Shown: positions 41,576 to 50,127 of the stretch, piece by piece
Position numbering within the stretch: position 1 is the first letter of the stretch
Layout of the letters: each line of letters starts with the position of its first letter
Assembly: GCF_000716715.1 (NCBI RefSeq)
Contig: NZ_JNYJ01000020.1
Location: 124,001-188,000, forward strand
Source: Dactylosporangium aurantiacum
GTDB lineage: Bacteria; Actinomycetota; Actinomycetes; Mycobacteriales; Micromonosporaceae
Direction: 5' to 3'
DNA length: 64,000 nucleotides
Notes under the pieces: model-generated
What the model was told of the DNA's origin: nothing
What the model saw: only the letters and a program-made list of their open reading frames with translations
The model's database searches: none
Program-made: the position numbers and the translations under genes

Positions 41576-42397
41576 TCAGCGTTCCTGCTCGGCTTCGACC
41601 TGGGTGTTCCAGTCGCGCTTGGAGGCCTGCCAGCCGTCCTCGTCGTGGCCGAGGCGCCAGTACCCGGAGATGGACAGGCGGTCGAGCGGGACTCGGCGGT
41701 CGAGGCGCAGGTACCGGCGCAGCTCCTTGACGAAACCGGCCTCGCCGTGGACGAAGACGTGGACGTCGTCGCTGTGCCACGGGGCGGTGGTCACGGCCTC
41801 GATCAGGGCCTCGCCGTGCGGGCGGCCGCTGCGGCGTACCCAGGTCACGCCGGGGATCTTCTGCTCCTCGGTGGCGTCGGCTACCTCGACGAACGCCTCG
41901 ACGGTCGCGCCCTCAGGGATGCGTTCCAGGGACGCGGCGATGGCCGGCAGGGCGCTCTCGTCGCCGGCGAGGAGGTGCCAGGCGGCGGCCGGGTCGGGTG
42001 CGTACTTGCCGCCCGGGCCGCCGAAGACGATCTCGTCGCCGGGGCGGGCCGCGATCGCCCACTGGGCGGCGAGGCCGCTGTCGCCGTGGATGACGAAGTC
42101 CAGGGTGACCTCGCGGGTCGCCGGGTCCCAGTCGCGCACCGTGTACGTGCGGGTCACCGGCCACTGCTCGCGCGGCAGCTCGGCGCGGATCACGGCGGGG
42201 TCGAACGGGTGCGGGTAGGTGGCGCCGGCGGGCGGGAACATGAGCTTCACGTAGTGGTCGGTGTACTGTCCGGCGTCGAACCTGGCGAGGCCCTCGCCGC
42301 CGAGCACCACGCGGTGCATGTTCGGGGTGAGCCGCTCGGTGCGCACCACCCGCCCGACGTGTGCCTGCGGTGCCCGACGCTCGGGCTGCTGTGCCAT
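41576..42397 (-). CDS. Siderophore-interacting (ViuB-like) FAD reductase
   Basis: A 273-residue protein of the SIP/ViuB family that reduces ferric siderophores in the cytoplasm. FAD-binding is visible in TRTYTVRDWDPATREVTLDF and VIHGDSGLAAQWA; the NAD(P)H side in LAGDESALPAIAASLE and VFVHGEAGFVKELRRYL. It ends with the conserved ISGYWRLGHDEDGWQASK. A GTG directly before the ATG is an alternative start. It follows the racemase-like gene by only a few bases, so they share an operon. No siderophore synthesis genes are nearby. Confidence 0.93.
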   Translation of the reverse strand: MAQQPERRAPQAHVGRVVRTERLTPNMHRVVLGGEGLARFDAGQYTDHYVKLMFPPAGATYPHPFDPAVIRAELPREQWPVTRTYTVRDWDPATREVTLDFVIHGDSGLAAQWAIAARPGDEIVFGGPGGKYAPDPAAAWHLLAGDESALPAIAASLERIPEGATVEAFVEVADATEEQKIPGVTWVRRSGRPHGEALIEAVTTAPWHSDDVHVFVHGEAGFVKELRRYLRLDRRVPLDRLSISGYWRLGHDEDGWQASKRDWNTQVEAEQER

Positions 42398-42403
42398 CAC
42401 CCG

Positions 42404-43255
42404 TCAACCGTATACGCCGGTACCCGGGGAGCCGGCAACGGCGACCGCCCGGGCGACCGCCGCGCGGGGACTGCTGAGCACCGGCACGGGCAGGTCACGC
42501 AGCAGATCGACGGCCGGCGCCATGCTTGCCTGGGCAAGCACCACCACGTCGAACCCCACCGCCGAACCCCCCGGCGCAGAAGAAGCCGGCGCGGAAGAAG
42601 CCGGCGCAGAAGAAGCCGGCGCAGAAGAAGCCGGCGCAGAAGAAGCCGGCGCAGAAGAAGCCGGCGCGGAAGAGGCCGGCGCAGAAGGAGCCGGCGCGGA
42701 AGAGACCGGCGCGGAAGAGACCGGCGCGGCGACGGCACGCACGTGTCCGGCGATCCGGCGCACGTACCCGTCGATGTCGCCCGACTCGAAGAGCGGCCAC
42801 GCGTCGAGACACGGCGCCTCCACCAGCTCGACGGCGGCATCGCCGGCGCACTCGCGCAGCAGCGCGGTGGTGGGCGCGAGCGTCGAGGCGAGCGCCGCGA
42901 CCACCGCGACCCGCCCTCCCCCGGCCGCCGCGGCGGCGACGGCGGCCTGCGCCATCGGCCGGTCGACCCGCAGCACCGGCACCGCGGCGGCGAGGGTCTC
43001 GGCGTGGCCGCTGAGTGTGGAGCAGGTGCACACGACCACCCGGGCTCCGGCGTCGGCGAGGGCCTGGACGTGCGCCGCGAGCCGGGCCCGGACGTCGGCG
43101 CCGACCCCGTGGGCCCGGGCGTCGGCGAGCAGCGTCTCGTCGACGGCGTGCACGTCGGCGGCGCCGGGCGCCAGGTCGGCGAGCAGGTCGCGGAACGTCG
43201 CCACGTGCACCTCGGCCGTGTGCAGGAACCCGATGATCGGCACGCCCCCCAGCAT
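42404..43255 (-). CDS. Asp/Glu-racemase-like protein with repeat insertion
   Basis: A 283-residue protein. The first 190 residues fit the Asp/Glu/hydantoin racemase fold: IIGFLHTAEVHV, VVVCTCSTLSGHAE with a catalytic-type Cys, and VAVVAALASTL. Then about 50 residues of SSAPA repeats intrude before the last strand and helix (GFDVVVLAQASMAPAVDLL). In the family that final segment directly continues the domain and carries the second active-site region (here AQASMAP, with no Cys, so racemisation by two Cys is doubtful). It leads the operon with the siderophore-interacting gene. Confidence 0.75.
   Translation of the reverse strand: MLGGVPIIGFLHTAEVHVATFRDLLADLAPGAADVHAVDETLLADARAHGVGADVRARLAAHVQALADAGARVVVCTCSTLSGHAETLAAAVPVLRVDRPMAQAAVAAAAAGGGRVAVVAALASTLAPTTALLRECAGDAAVELVEAPCLDAWPLFESGDIDGYVRRIAGHVRAVAAPVSSAPVSSAPAPSAPASSAPASSAPASSAPASSAPASSAPASSAPASSAPGGSAVGFDVVVLAQASMAPAVDLLRDLPVPVLSSPRAAVARAVAVAGSPGTGVYG
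42571..42720 (-). repeat. 15-bp tandem repeat, ten copies, inside the racemase-like gene
   Basis: CCGGCGCAGAAGAAG-type units start at 42571 and repeat every 15 bp to 42720, with a partial unit after. They encode the SSAPA insertion. Units 3-6 are identical and the outer ones diverge, which suggests expansion from the middle. Confidence 0.95.
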
Positions 43256-43329
43256 CGCACGGTTGATGTCAAGCTAGGACCAGCGGAGCCGCCGGGGTCA
43301 TGCCCGTCCCCGGCGACTCCGCGCAAGCC

Positions 43330-43437
43330 AGGCCCGAAGCGCAAACCAGGCCCGAAGCGCAAACCAGGCCCGAAGCGCAAACCAAGCCCGAAGCGCAAAC
43401 CAAGCCCGAAGCGCAAACCAAGCCCGAAGCGCAGGCC
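43330..43437. repeat. 18-bp tandem repeat, six copies
   Basis: ARGCCCGAAGCGCAAACC units start at 43330 and repeat every 18 bp to 43437, directly after the stop of the GntR remnant. They read (TRPEAQ)n on the plus strand and (CASGLV)n on the minus strand; neither belongs to a recognisable gene. Confidence 0.95.
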
Positions 43438-43440
43438 AAG

Positions 43441-43719
43441 TCATGCCCGGTCCCCGACCGGCTCACGGAACGTGCTGACGAACAGCGCCTCGATGCTCTC
43501 CTCGTCCAGCCCGGCACCGCGGGCTTCGGCGGCGAGCCAGCGGCGCAGGTCCCGGCGCAGCGGCTCGTGCGCGGCGAGGGTGTCGTCGCCGAGGGTCCGG
43601 GTGACGAACGCGCCGATGCCGGGCCGGGCCGGCACGAGGTCCTCGTACTCCAGCTCGCGGTACGCCTTGAGCATGGTGTCGGGTTGATCGCCACGCGGGC
43701 GACGACTCCTTCACCGCCG
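43441..43719 (-). pseudogene. Truncated, frameshifted GntR (YtrA-type) regulator
   Basis: The C-terminal part MLKAYRELEYEDLVPARPGI and RRDLRRWLAAEARGAGLDEE is a YtrA-type GntR regulator. In another frame, just upstream, GEGVVARVAINPT supplies the preceding helix; one base is missing after AACCCGAC (near 43680). The first 35 or so residues of the winged helix are absent because the divergent gene begins there. It is probably non-functional. Confidence 0.75.
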
Positions 43720-43779
43720 GAAGGCGCTAGGGTCCGGGTCGGGCACGCACCGGATCGATCGACGCGAGAGGAACACGGC

Positions 43780-44343
43780 ATGGGGTACGGCGTGATGGCC
43801 TACCGGGTCGACATCGACAGGCTCCGCGCGCTGTGCGGCAGCGGCGACAACCAGGCGCGGCGGGCGATCTGCGGCAGGTTCCGGGCCGACATCGCCCGGC
43901 TCAACGAGGACCTCGACTGTTCCAACGACCGCGGCGCGCCGTCGGTCTTCACCGCGGTCGAGCACCTCGTCATGGGCGGCGAAAAGACCCTGCCCCGGCA
44001 CCTGTACGGCTACGGCTTCAAGTACATGGTCGAGTTCTCCGGCCGGTTCCTGGACAACCGGCCGTTCTACCCGTGCCCGTCGTCGTACCTGGACAGCACC
44101 GTCGACCCGGCACTGCGGGCGACCGGCGCCGCGATCAGCATGTCGGACCTCATCTTCCGCGGCGCCCCGGTCGACTTCCCACCACCGGACGACTTCCCCG
44201 GCATCGGGTACTGGACGGCCGGCGAGGTCGAGGCCGCGGCCGGCCCGCTGCAGTCGGGCACGACCGAGGAGGTCCGCACGGTCGCCGCCTGGGCCACCGC
44301 GGCCACCGCCGAGCACAAGGGCATCGTGGGCTTCTACCACTGA
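43780..44343 (+). CDS. Hypothetical protein (DUF7691-like)
   Basis: A 187-residue soluble protein that opens MGYGVMAYRVDIDRLRALCG. Later blocks are GAPSVFTAVEHLVMGGEKTL, YGYGFKYMVEFSGRFL and a C-terminal HKGIVGFYH. It resembles the DUF7691 proteins found in actinomycetes, whose function is unknown. The start follows GAGAGG and the family-typical first residues. It is not coupled to its neighbours. Confidence 0.7.
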   Translation: MGYGVMAYRVDIDRLRALCGSGDNQARRAICGRFRADIARLNEDLDCSNDRGAPSVFTAVEHLVMGGEKTLPRHLYGYGFKYMVEFSGRFLDNRPFYPCPSSYLDSTVDPALRATGAAISMSDLIFRGAPVDFPPPDDFPGIGYWTAGEVEAAAGPLQSGTTEEVRTVAAWATAATAEHKGIVGFYH

Positions 44344-44444
44344 CCCGAGGCGCCCGCTGGTCACCGCCGGTGCCGGTCACCTGAGCACGGCGCGCGTCGT
44401 TGGGCACCGCGGAGGGGGTACGACAGGCGACGCGAGGAGGCGGG

Positions 44445-45236
44445 ATGCGGCGGCGGCACGTGCTCGCCGGCGCCGCCGCTCTCGTGGCGGGCGCGGCGGT
44501 CGGCGGCGCGCGGTACGCCGGTGTCCGGCTCCCCGGCGCCGGGCCCGGCGCGGCGCCGTTCGTGCCGGCCGCGGCCCTCGGCGACGAGCGCCTCGAACAG
44601 CGCCGGTCCGCGGCGCGGGGGCGCACCGTCGACGTGTACACGTGCGTGCCGGCGGGGCACGGCGACGGTCGGGGCCTGCCGGTCTGCCTGGTGCTGCACG
44701 GCGGGTCGAAGACCGCCCGCGACTTCCCCGCGCTCGGCCTCGGCCGGCACCTGACCGCGGCCGTCGAGCGGGGTGCCGCGCCGTTCGTGCTGGCCGGGGC
44801 GACCGGTGACCGGCTCGCGTGGCGGCCCTCCGGCGGCGACGACCCGCAGCGCATGGCGCACGAGGAGCTGCCGGGCTGGTGCGCGGCCCGCGGATTCGAC
44901 ACCGCCCGCGTCGCCGTGTGGGGGTGGTCCATGGGCGGTGCCGGCGCGCTGCGGCTCGCCGAGGCGTTCCCCGGCTTCGCCCGCGGTGTCGCCGCGTTCT
45001 CCCCCGCCGTCGCGCCCGGCGACGACGTCTTCGCCGGCGCCGACCGGCTCCGCGGCACCCCGGTCGGCCTGTGGTGCGGTCGCGACGACCCGCTGTACGG
45101 CGACGTCCGCGCCCTGCACCGCCGCCTTCCCGAGGCGCCGGCCGCGGGCGGGTACAGCGCCGGGCGGCACGACTTCGGGTACTGGAGCACGCTCGTGCCG
45201 GCCGCGTTCGCCTTCGTCGCCGGCATGCTCGCCTGA
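44445..45236 (+). CDS. Tat-exported alpha/beta hydrolase
   Basis: A 263-residue hydrolase. GAGGAGG precedes the ATG at 44445; RRRHVLAGAAALVAGAAVGG is a Tat-type signal. The fold shows the oxyanion segment LVLHGGSKTARDF, the nucleophile in VWGWSMGGAGAL, Asp in WCGRDDPLYG and His in SAGRHDFGYW. It is similar to the esterase-D/PHB-depolymerase-like group. It is probably anchored or secreted. Confidence 0.85.
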   Translation: MRRRHVLAGAAALVAGAAVGGARYAGVRLPGAGPGAAPFVPAAALGDERLEQRRSAARGRTVDVYTCVPAGHGDGRGLPVCLVLHGGSKTARDFPALGLGRHLTAAVERGAAPFVLAGATGDRLAWRPSGGDDPQRMAHEELPGWCAARGFDTARVAVWGWSMGGAGALRLAEAFPGFARGVAAFSPAVAPGDDVFAGADRLRGTPVGLWCGRDDPLYGDVRALHRRLPEAPAAGGYSAGRHDFGYWSTLVPAAFAFVAGMLA

Positions 45237-45379
45237 AGATGCACCGAGGTGGTAGGGACAGCCACACCATCGCGGCTGGGGCGGACGGGACGCCGGATCC
45301 GGGGGGCGACGGCATCGTGCCGGGTGTCGCGCGCCCGGCAGGCTGAGGGCATCATCAGTCCTCGATCGTGGAGTCCGCC

Positions 45380-46366
45380 ATGACCGGTCCGCAGCCCCTC
45401 CGATGGCACCGCCCGCTGTTGTGGTTCGCGGCGGTGATGGGCCTGCTCGCGCTCGTCGCCGCCGTCGGCGTCCTCGTCGACGACCGGCTCGTCGTCGGCA
45501 GCCCCGCATGGCTCAAGCCGTTCAAGTTCGCCGTTTCCATGGGGGTGTACGCGGTGACCCTCGCCTGGCTGCTGCGCGCCGCCCGGCGGGCGCGGCGGAC
45601 CGGCTGGTGGGCGGGCACCGTCGTGGCGCTCGCCGCGACCGTGGAGATGGTCCTCATCGTGCTGCAGGCGGTGCGCGGCCGGGCCAGCCACTTCAACCAG
45701 GGCACGCCGTTCGACGAGGCCGTCTGGTCGCTGATGGGCAACATGGTCGTGGTGCTGTGGACGGCGAGCCTCGTCGTCGCGGTCGTCGTGGCCGTGCAGC
45801 GCGGCGGCGACCCGGTGCTCAAGTCGGCCGCCCGGCTCGGGTTCACCCTGTCGCTGGCCGGGATGCTGGTCGCGTTCCTCATGACGACGGCCACCGACGA
45901 GCAGCGGGCGGCCCTCGACCGCGGCGAGACCGTCGGCATGGTCGGCGCGCACAGCGTCGGCGTCGCCGACGGCGGCCCGGCGATGCCGGTCACCGGCTGG
46001 TCGACCACCGGCGGCGACCTGCGCGTCGCGCACTTCGTCGGCATCCACGCGCTGCAGGCGCTGCCGCTGCTGGCGTTGCTGCTCGCCGCGGCCGCCCGGC
46101 GCCGCCCGGACGGGCCGTTCGGCGCGCCGCGGGCCGCCCGCGGGCTCGTACGGGCGGCGGCGCTCGGGTACGGCGGCCTGATCGCCCTGCTGACCTGGCA
46201 GGCGCTGCGCGGCCAGCCGCTGCTGGAGCCGGACGCCCGCACCCTGCTCGCGGCCGGCATGCTCGCGGTGGCCGTCGCGGCCGCCGCCGCTCTCGCCCTG
46301 CGGCCCGGCAACCGGGCGCCGATCGCCGCGGCGCCGGATCCGGTCCCGGCTATGGTCGGACGGTGA
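45380..46366 (+). CDS. Integral membrane protein, function unknown
   Basis: A 328-residue protein with seven or eight helices. Notable loops are WLKPFKFAVSMGVYAVTLAW and GRASHFNQGTPFDEAVW; DLRVAHFVGIHALQALPLL has a His pair that could bind haem or metal. I know similar actinobacterial proteins but no function. GGAG is 6 bases upstream. Its stop overlaps the GTG of the phosphatase-like gene (GTGA). Confidence 0.7.
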   Translation: MTGPQPLRWHRPLLWFAAVMGLLALVAAVGVLVDDRLVVGSPAWLKPFKFAVSMGVYAVTLAWLLRAARRARRTGWWAGTVVALAATVEMVLIVLQAVRGRASHFNQGTPFDEAVWSLMGNMVVVLWTASLVVAVVVAVQRGGDPVLKSAARLGFTLSLAGMLVAFLMTTATDEQRAALDRGETVGMVGAHSVGVADGGPAMPVTGWSTTGGDLRVAHFVGIHALQALPLLALLLAAAARRRPDGPFGAPRAARGLVRAAALGYGGLIALLTWQALRGQPLLEPDARTLLAAGMLAVAVAAAAALALRPGNRAPIAAAPDPVPAMVGR

Positions 46367-47157
46367 CGATCGACGACCTCGAACTGGCCATCGCCGCCGC
46401 CGAAGCCGGCGCGGCGGTGGTCCGTTCGCATTTCGGCACCCGGCTGGACCGCTTCGCGAAGGGCGGCGGCGACTTCGCGACCGTCGCCGACATCGAGGCG
46501 GAGCGGGCGATCCTCGACGTGCTGCGGTCCGCCCGCCCCGGCGACGCCGTGCACGGCGAGGAGAGCGGCCGCAGCGGCGGCGGGGACCGCACGTGGCTCG
46601 TCGACCCGCTGTGCGGCACGCTCAACTACGCCGCCGGCGCCATGCTCGTCGCCGTCAACGTGGCCCTGCGCACCCCGGCGGGCACCGCCGTGGCCGTGTC
46701 CGCCGACCCGTTCGCGCGCGAGGTGTTCTGGACGGCCGCCGGCGGTCCGGCCCACGTGCGGGACCGCGAGGGGCAGGCGGTGCTCGTACCGTCGGCGCAG
46801 TCGGTACTGGTCGACGTGAACCTGGACCCGCCGTTTCCGAACGGTCCGGCCTTCCACCCGGCGCGGCTGCTCGCCGACCCTGCGTTCGGCGAGCGGTTCC
46901 GGCCGCGGGTCGTGTCCACCACGCTCGCCGTCGCCTGGGTCGCCGCGGGCCGCCGCGCCGCGTACGTGACCGACGGCGCCCTGCGCGACAGTGTGCACTT
47001 CACGCCCGGGATCGCGCTGTGCGAGGCGGCCGGCTGCGTGGTGACCGGGCTGCGCGGCGAGCCGCTGCACACCGGCGCCGGCGGGCTGCTCGTCGCGGCC
47101 GACGCGCCGACCCACGCGGCGCTGCTGGAGATCATCGAGCGGCAGTTCCGGCCCTGA
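46363..47157 (+). CDS. Inositol-monophosphatase-family protein, altered metal motif
   Basis: A 264-residue protein. VHGEESGRSGGG carries the Glu ligand, but the second motif reads WLVDPLCGTLNYAAG where the family has DPxDGTxNF, so the second Asp metal ligand is Cys. The C-terminal motif, normally WDxAAG, is replaced by HFTPGIALCEAAGCVVT. It may have lost phosphatase activity or changed its metal site. Coupled to the preceding membrane protein by GTGA. The last 26 bp overlap the convergent MMPL gene. Confidence 0.8.
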   Translation: MTIDDLELAIAAAEAGAAVVRSHFGTRLDRFAKGGGDFATVADIEAERAILDVLRSARPGDAVHGEESGRSGGGDRTWLVDPLCGTLNYAAGAMLVAVNVALRTPAGTAVAVSADPFAREVFWTAAGGPAHVRDREGQAVLVPSAQSVLVDVNLDPPFPNGPAFHPARLLADPAFGERFRPRVVSTTLAVAWVAAGRRAAYVTDGALRDSVHFTPGIALCEAAGCVVTGLRGEPLHTGAGGLLVAADAPTHAALLEIIERQFRP

Positions 47158-49273
47158 CCGGCTCGCCCGGCCCATGGTGGCCGGCCGGGCGGCGGCCGAG
47201 CCGCCACCAGTTCGCGGCGCCGAGCAGCGACATGACGGCGGGCAGCAGCAGGCCGCGCACCACGGTGACGTCCAGCAGCACGGCGATGGTCATGCCGACG
47301 CCGATCTCCTTGACCGCGACCAGGTCGCCCAGCGCGAAGCCGAGGAACACGATCCCGACGGCGAGCGCGGCGGTGGTGACGACCGGGCCGGTGGCGGCGA
47401 TGCCGGTGAGCACGGCCCGGTCGTTGGCGGCCCGGTCCTGGGCGGTGCGGCGGTCCCACTCCTCCTTGATCCGGGCGAGCAGGAACACCTCGTAGTCCAT
47501 CGACAGCCCGAAGATGAACACGAACAGCAGCAGCGGCGTGGTGAGGTCCAGCGCGCCCCACGGCTGGAAGCCCAGCAGCGCCGCGCCCCAGCCCCACTGG
47601 AAGACCGCGACGAGGACGCCGAGCGTGGCCAGCAGCGTCAGCACGTTCATGCACAGCGCCTTCACGGGCACGACCACCGAGCCGGTCAGCGCGAACAGCA
47701 GCAGCGCGGTGGCCGCGACGATGACCGCGACCGCGACCGGCAGCCGGGACGCCACCGACGACCTGGCGTCGATGAGCTCCGCGGCCGGCCCGGCAACCAG
47801 GAGGGGCACCGGCGCGTCGAGGGCGCGCAGCTGCCGTACGAGCCGCTGCGCCGGCGCACCGTCGGCCGGGCCGGCCGGGCGCAGGTCCACGACGGTGACG
47901 TCCGGCGGCAGACCGGTGCGCACGTCCAGCTCCGCCTCGCCGGTCAGCTCGCGGATCCGGGTGAGCAGCGCCGCCGCCGGCGGGTCGGTGGCGTTCGCCT
48001 CGATCAGTACGGTGACCGGCTGCGTGGTCCACTTCGCGAAGTCGCGCTCGACGGCCTCGTACGCGAGCCGCTCCTCACTGCCGGCGGGCAGCGACCGGGC
48101 ATCCGAGTTGGCGAGGGTGACCCCGAGCAGCGGCAGGCTCAGCACGGCCAGCCCGGCGGTCACCGCGGCGGCCACCAGCACCGGCCGGCGCTGCGCGGCC
48201 CCGGCCAGCCGCGCCAGCCCGCCGCCCGCGGCGCCCCGGCCGTTGCGGGCGGCCCGGAGGCGCGGCGCCGGGATCCGCCGGTGGGTCAGCGCGACCAGCG
48301 CCGGCACCAGGGTCAGCCCGGCGAGCGTGGCCAGGCAGACGACCAGGGCACCGCCCAGCGCCATCGCGGCCAGCAGCGGCTCGGCGAAGGCGAACAGCCC
48401 GGCGAGGGCCGCGCCGACGGCGAGGCCGGACACGAGCACGGCCCGCCCGGCCGTCGCGACGGTCCGCGCCAGCAGGTCCGGCACCGTCGCCTCGCGGTCC
48501 GCGGCGCGTTCCTCCCGGAACCGGGTGACGATCAGCAGGCTGTAGTCGACCGCGAGCCCCAGGCCGAGCAGCGTGACAACGTTGACCGCGTACTCGCTGA
48601 CCGGCACGACGGCGGCGAGCCCGGTGAGCGCCAGCAGCGTCGCGGCGACCGTCCCGAGCGCGGTGACCAGCGGCAGGCTCCCCACGAGCAGGCCACCGAG
48701 CACGACGGCGAGGACGCCGCAGAGCACCACCAGCGCGACGCCCTCCCCGACGGCGGCGTCCCTGACGGCCTGCTCGCCGAACGTGCGCTCGGCCAGCAGC
48801 TCGCCGCCGACGCGGACCTCCGGCGCGTCGATGCGGTGCAGGGCGGCCGCGACCCGGTCGGCGACCGCGAGGGCCTCGGCGTCGCTCAGCTCCGGGCGCA
48901 GCTCGACGGTGACGAGCGAGCTGCGGTTGTCGGCGGCGACCTGCCCGGAGCCCGCCGTGTAGGCGTCGGTGACGGTGGCGACGCCGGGGATCGCCCTTAT
49001 GTCGAACATGACGCGGCTGGCGTTGTCGACGAGCGCGGTGGCGTTGAAGTCGCGGCCGGCGATCACCGCCACGACACGCTCCCCCTCCGGGGCGAGCCGG
49101 TCGATGCGCGCCTGCGCGACCGCGGACTCCGCGTCGGGGCGCAGGCTGTCCACCGACCGGGTGCGGTCGTAGACGGTGCCGCCGAACACCGCGCCCGCGA
49201 GGGCGATCACGACCCAACCGGCGAGGACGAACATCCGGTGGCCGGCGGTCCACCGGCCGAGCAGTGCGAGCAC
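47132..49273 (-). CDS. MMPL-family RND transporter
   Basis: A 713-residue lipid/drug exporter of the MmpL family with 12 helices in two halves. The proton-relay type motifs are GLGLAVDYSLLIVTRFREER in the first half and FGLSMDYEVFLLARIKEEWD in the second. The two external domains are at about 45-170 and 380-510. GAGGAGG is 5 bases before the GTG start at 49273. No lipid or polyketide genes adjoin it; the VOC gene is divergent. Confidence 0.92.
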   Translation of the reverse strand: MLALLGRWTAGHRMFVLAGWVVIALAGAVFGGTVYDRTRSVDSLRPDAESAVAQARIDRLAPEGERVVAVIAGRDFNATALVDNASRVMFDIRAIPGVATVTDAYTAGSGQVAADNRSSLVTVELRPELSDAEALAVADRVAAALHRIDAPEVRVGGELLAERTFGEQAVRDAAVGEGVALVVLCGVLAVVLGGLLVGSLPLVTALGTVAATLLALTGLAAVVPVSEYAVNVVTLLGLGLAVDYSLLIVTRFREERAADREATVPDLLARTVATAGRAVLVSGLAVGAALAGLFAFAEPLLAAMALGGALVVCLATLAGLTLVPALVALTHRRIPAPRLRAARNGRGAAGGGLARLAGAAQRRPVLVAAAVTAGLAVLSLPLLGVTLANSDARSLPAGSEERLAYEAVERDFAKWTTQPVTVLIEANATDPPAAALLTRIRELTGEAELDVRTGLPPDVTVVDLRPAGPADGAPAQRLVRQLRALDAPVPLLVAGPAAELIDARSSVASRLPVAVAVIVAATALLLFALTGSVVVPVKALCMNVLTLLATLGVLVAVFQWGWGAALLGFQPWGALDLTTPLLLFVFIFGLSMDYEVFLLARIKEEWDRRTAQDRAANDRAVLTGIAATGPVVTTAALAVGIVFLGFALGDLVAVKEIGVGMTIAVLLDVTVVRGLLLPAVMSLLGAANWWRLGRRPAGHHGPGEPVRAGTAAR

Positions 49274-49355
49274 CGCAGCCTCCTCGGGCCGCCGCCGACC
49301 TGGCCGCCGCCCCGCGTCATCCAACATCGACGACGACCTTCGGCGCAACAGGCCG

Positions 49356-49367
49356 GGGTCGCGACCC
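49356..49367. promoter_or_regulatory. 12-bp palindrome between MMPL and VOC genes
   Basis: GGGTCGCGACCC is self-complementary and lies midway in the divergent 121-bp spacer. It could be a regulator site, though short GC palindromes arise easily at this base composition. Confidence 0.3.
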
Positions 49368-49394
49368 GGATCAAAATTCTCTACGGTGTATGAC

Positions 49395-50126
49395 GTGACT
49401 GAGGTGCAGCCCAACGAGACGACCGTGCCGCTGCTCGGCTGCGTCGCGCCCGAGGAGACCCTCGCCTTCTGGCGCGCGCTCGGCTTCGCCGTGACGTACG
49501 AGCAGACCAGGCCCTACCTGTACCTGGCGGTGCGGTGGAGCGGCTTCGAGCTGCACTACTCGCGCGCCGCCGCCGGCGTCGACCCCGCACAGGAGCACAC
49601 CGGCGGCTGCCTGGTCATGGTCGACGCGGTCGCGCCGTACCACGCGGCGTTCACCGCGGCGATGCGCGACGCGTACGGCAAGGTGCTCGTGCAGGGCCTG
49701 CCCCGCATCACCCGCTTCCGCCCCGGCGCGTCCCGCTTCACGGTCATGGACCCGTCCGGCAACTCGATCGTCTTCATCCAGCGCGACGAGCCGGCCGAGG
49801 TCGAGTACGGCGGATCCAAGCGCCTCCAGGGCCTGGCGAAGGTCCTGGACAACGCCCGCATCCTGCGCGAGTTCAAGCAGGACGACCTGGCCGCCTTCCG
49901 CGCCCTGAACTCGGGCCTGCGCCGCCACGGCGACACCGCCCCACCCCTCGAACAGGCGACCGCCCTCGCACAGCTCATCGAGCTGGCGACGGTGCTCGAC
50001 GAGCCGGAGCGGGTGCCCGCCTGGGGCGAGCGGCTGCGGGGCCTCGCCCTCACCGCCGACGAGCGCCAGCAGGTCGAGGCGGCCGTCACCGAGCCCGCCC
50101 TGCTCGGCCCGTGGCTGCCCGGGTGA
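49395..50126 (+). CDS. VOC/bleomycin-resistance-like protein with helical tail
   Basis: A 243-residue protein. Residues 1-130 form a glyoxalase/VOC domain (VPLLGCVAPEETLAFWRALG, FELHYSRAA, FTVMDPSGNSIVFIQ). The C-terminal 100 residues are helical (LAKVLDNARILREFKQDDLA, then ALAQLIELATVLDE), like similar actinobacterial VOC proteins. The GTG at 49395 begins the conserved TEVQPNETTVPLL; another GTG lies three codons upstream. Divergent from the MMPL exporter. Confidence 0.85.
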   Translation: MTEVQPNETTVPLLGCVAPEETLAFWRALGFAVTYEQTRPYLYLAVRWSGFELHYSRAAAGVDPAQEHTGGCLVMVDAVAPYHAAFTAAMRDAYGKVLVQGLPRITRFRPGASRFTVMDPSGNSIVFIQRDEPAEVEYGGSKRLQGLAKVLDNARILREFKQDDLAAFRALNSGLRRHGDTAPPLEQATALAQLIELATVLDEPERVPAWGERLRGLALTADERQQVEAAVTEPALLGPWLPG

Positions 50127-50127
50127 C

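Noticed and set aside
42526..43014. Plus-strand Lys/Pro repeat frame (KKPAQ)n
   Set aside because: It is the reverse strand of the SSAPA insertion in the racemase-like gene and has no ribosome site; histone-like appearance is coincidental.
43330..43437. Six-fold repeat as CRISPR or binding-site array
   Set aside because: No spacers, 18-bp head-to-tail units, next to a pseudogene; a simple tandem expansion is enough.
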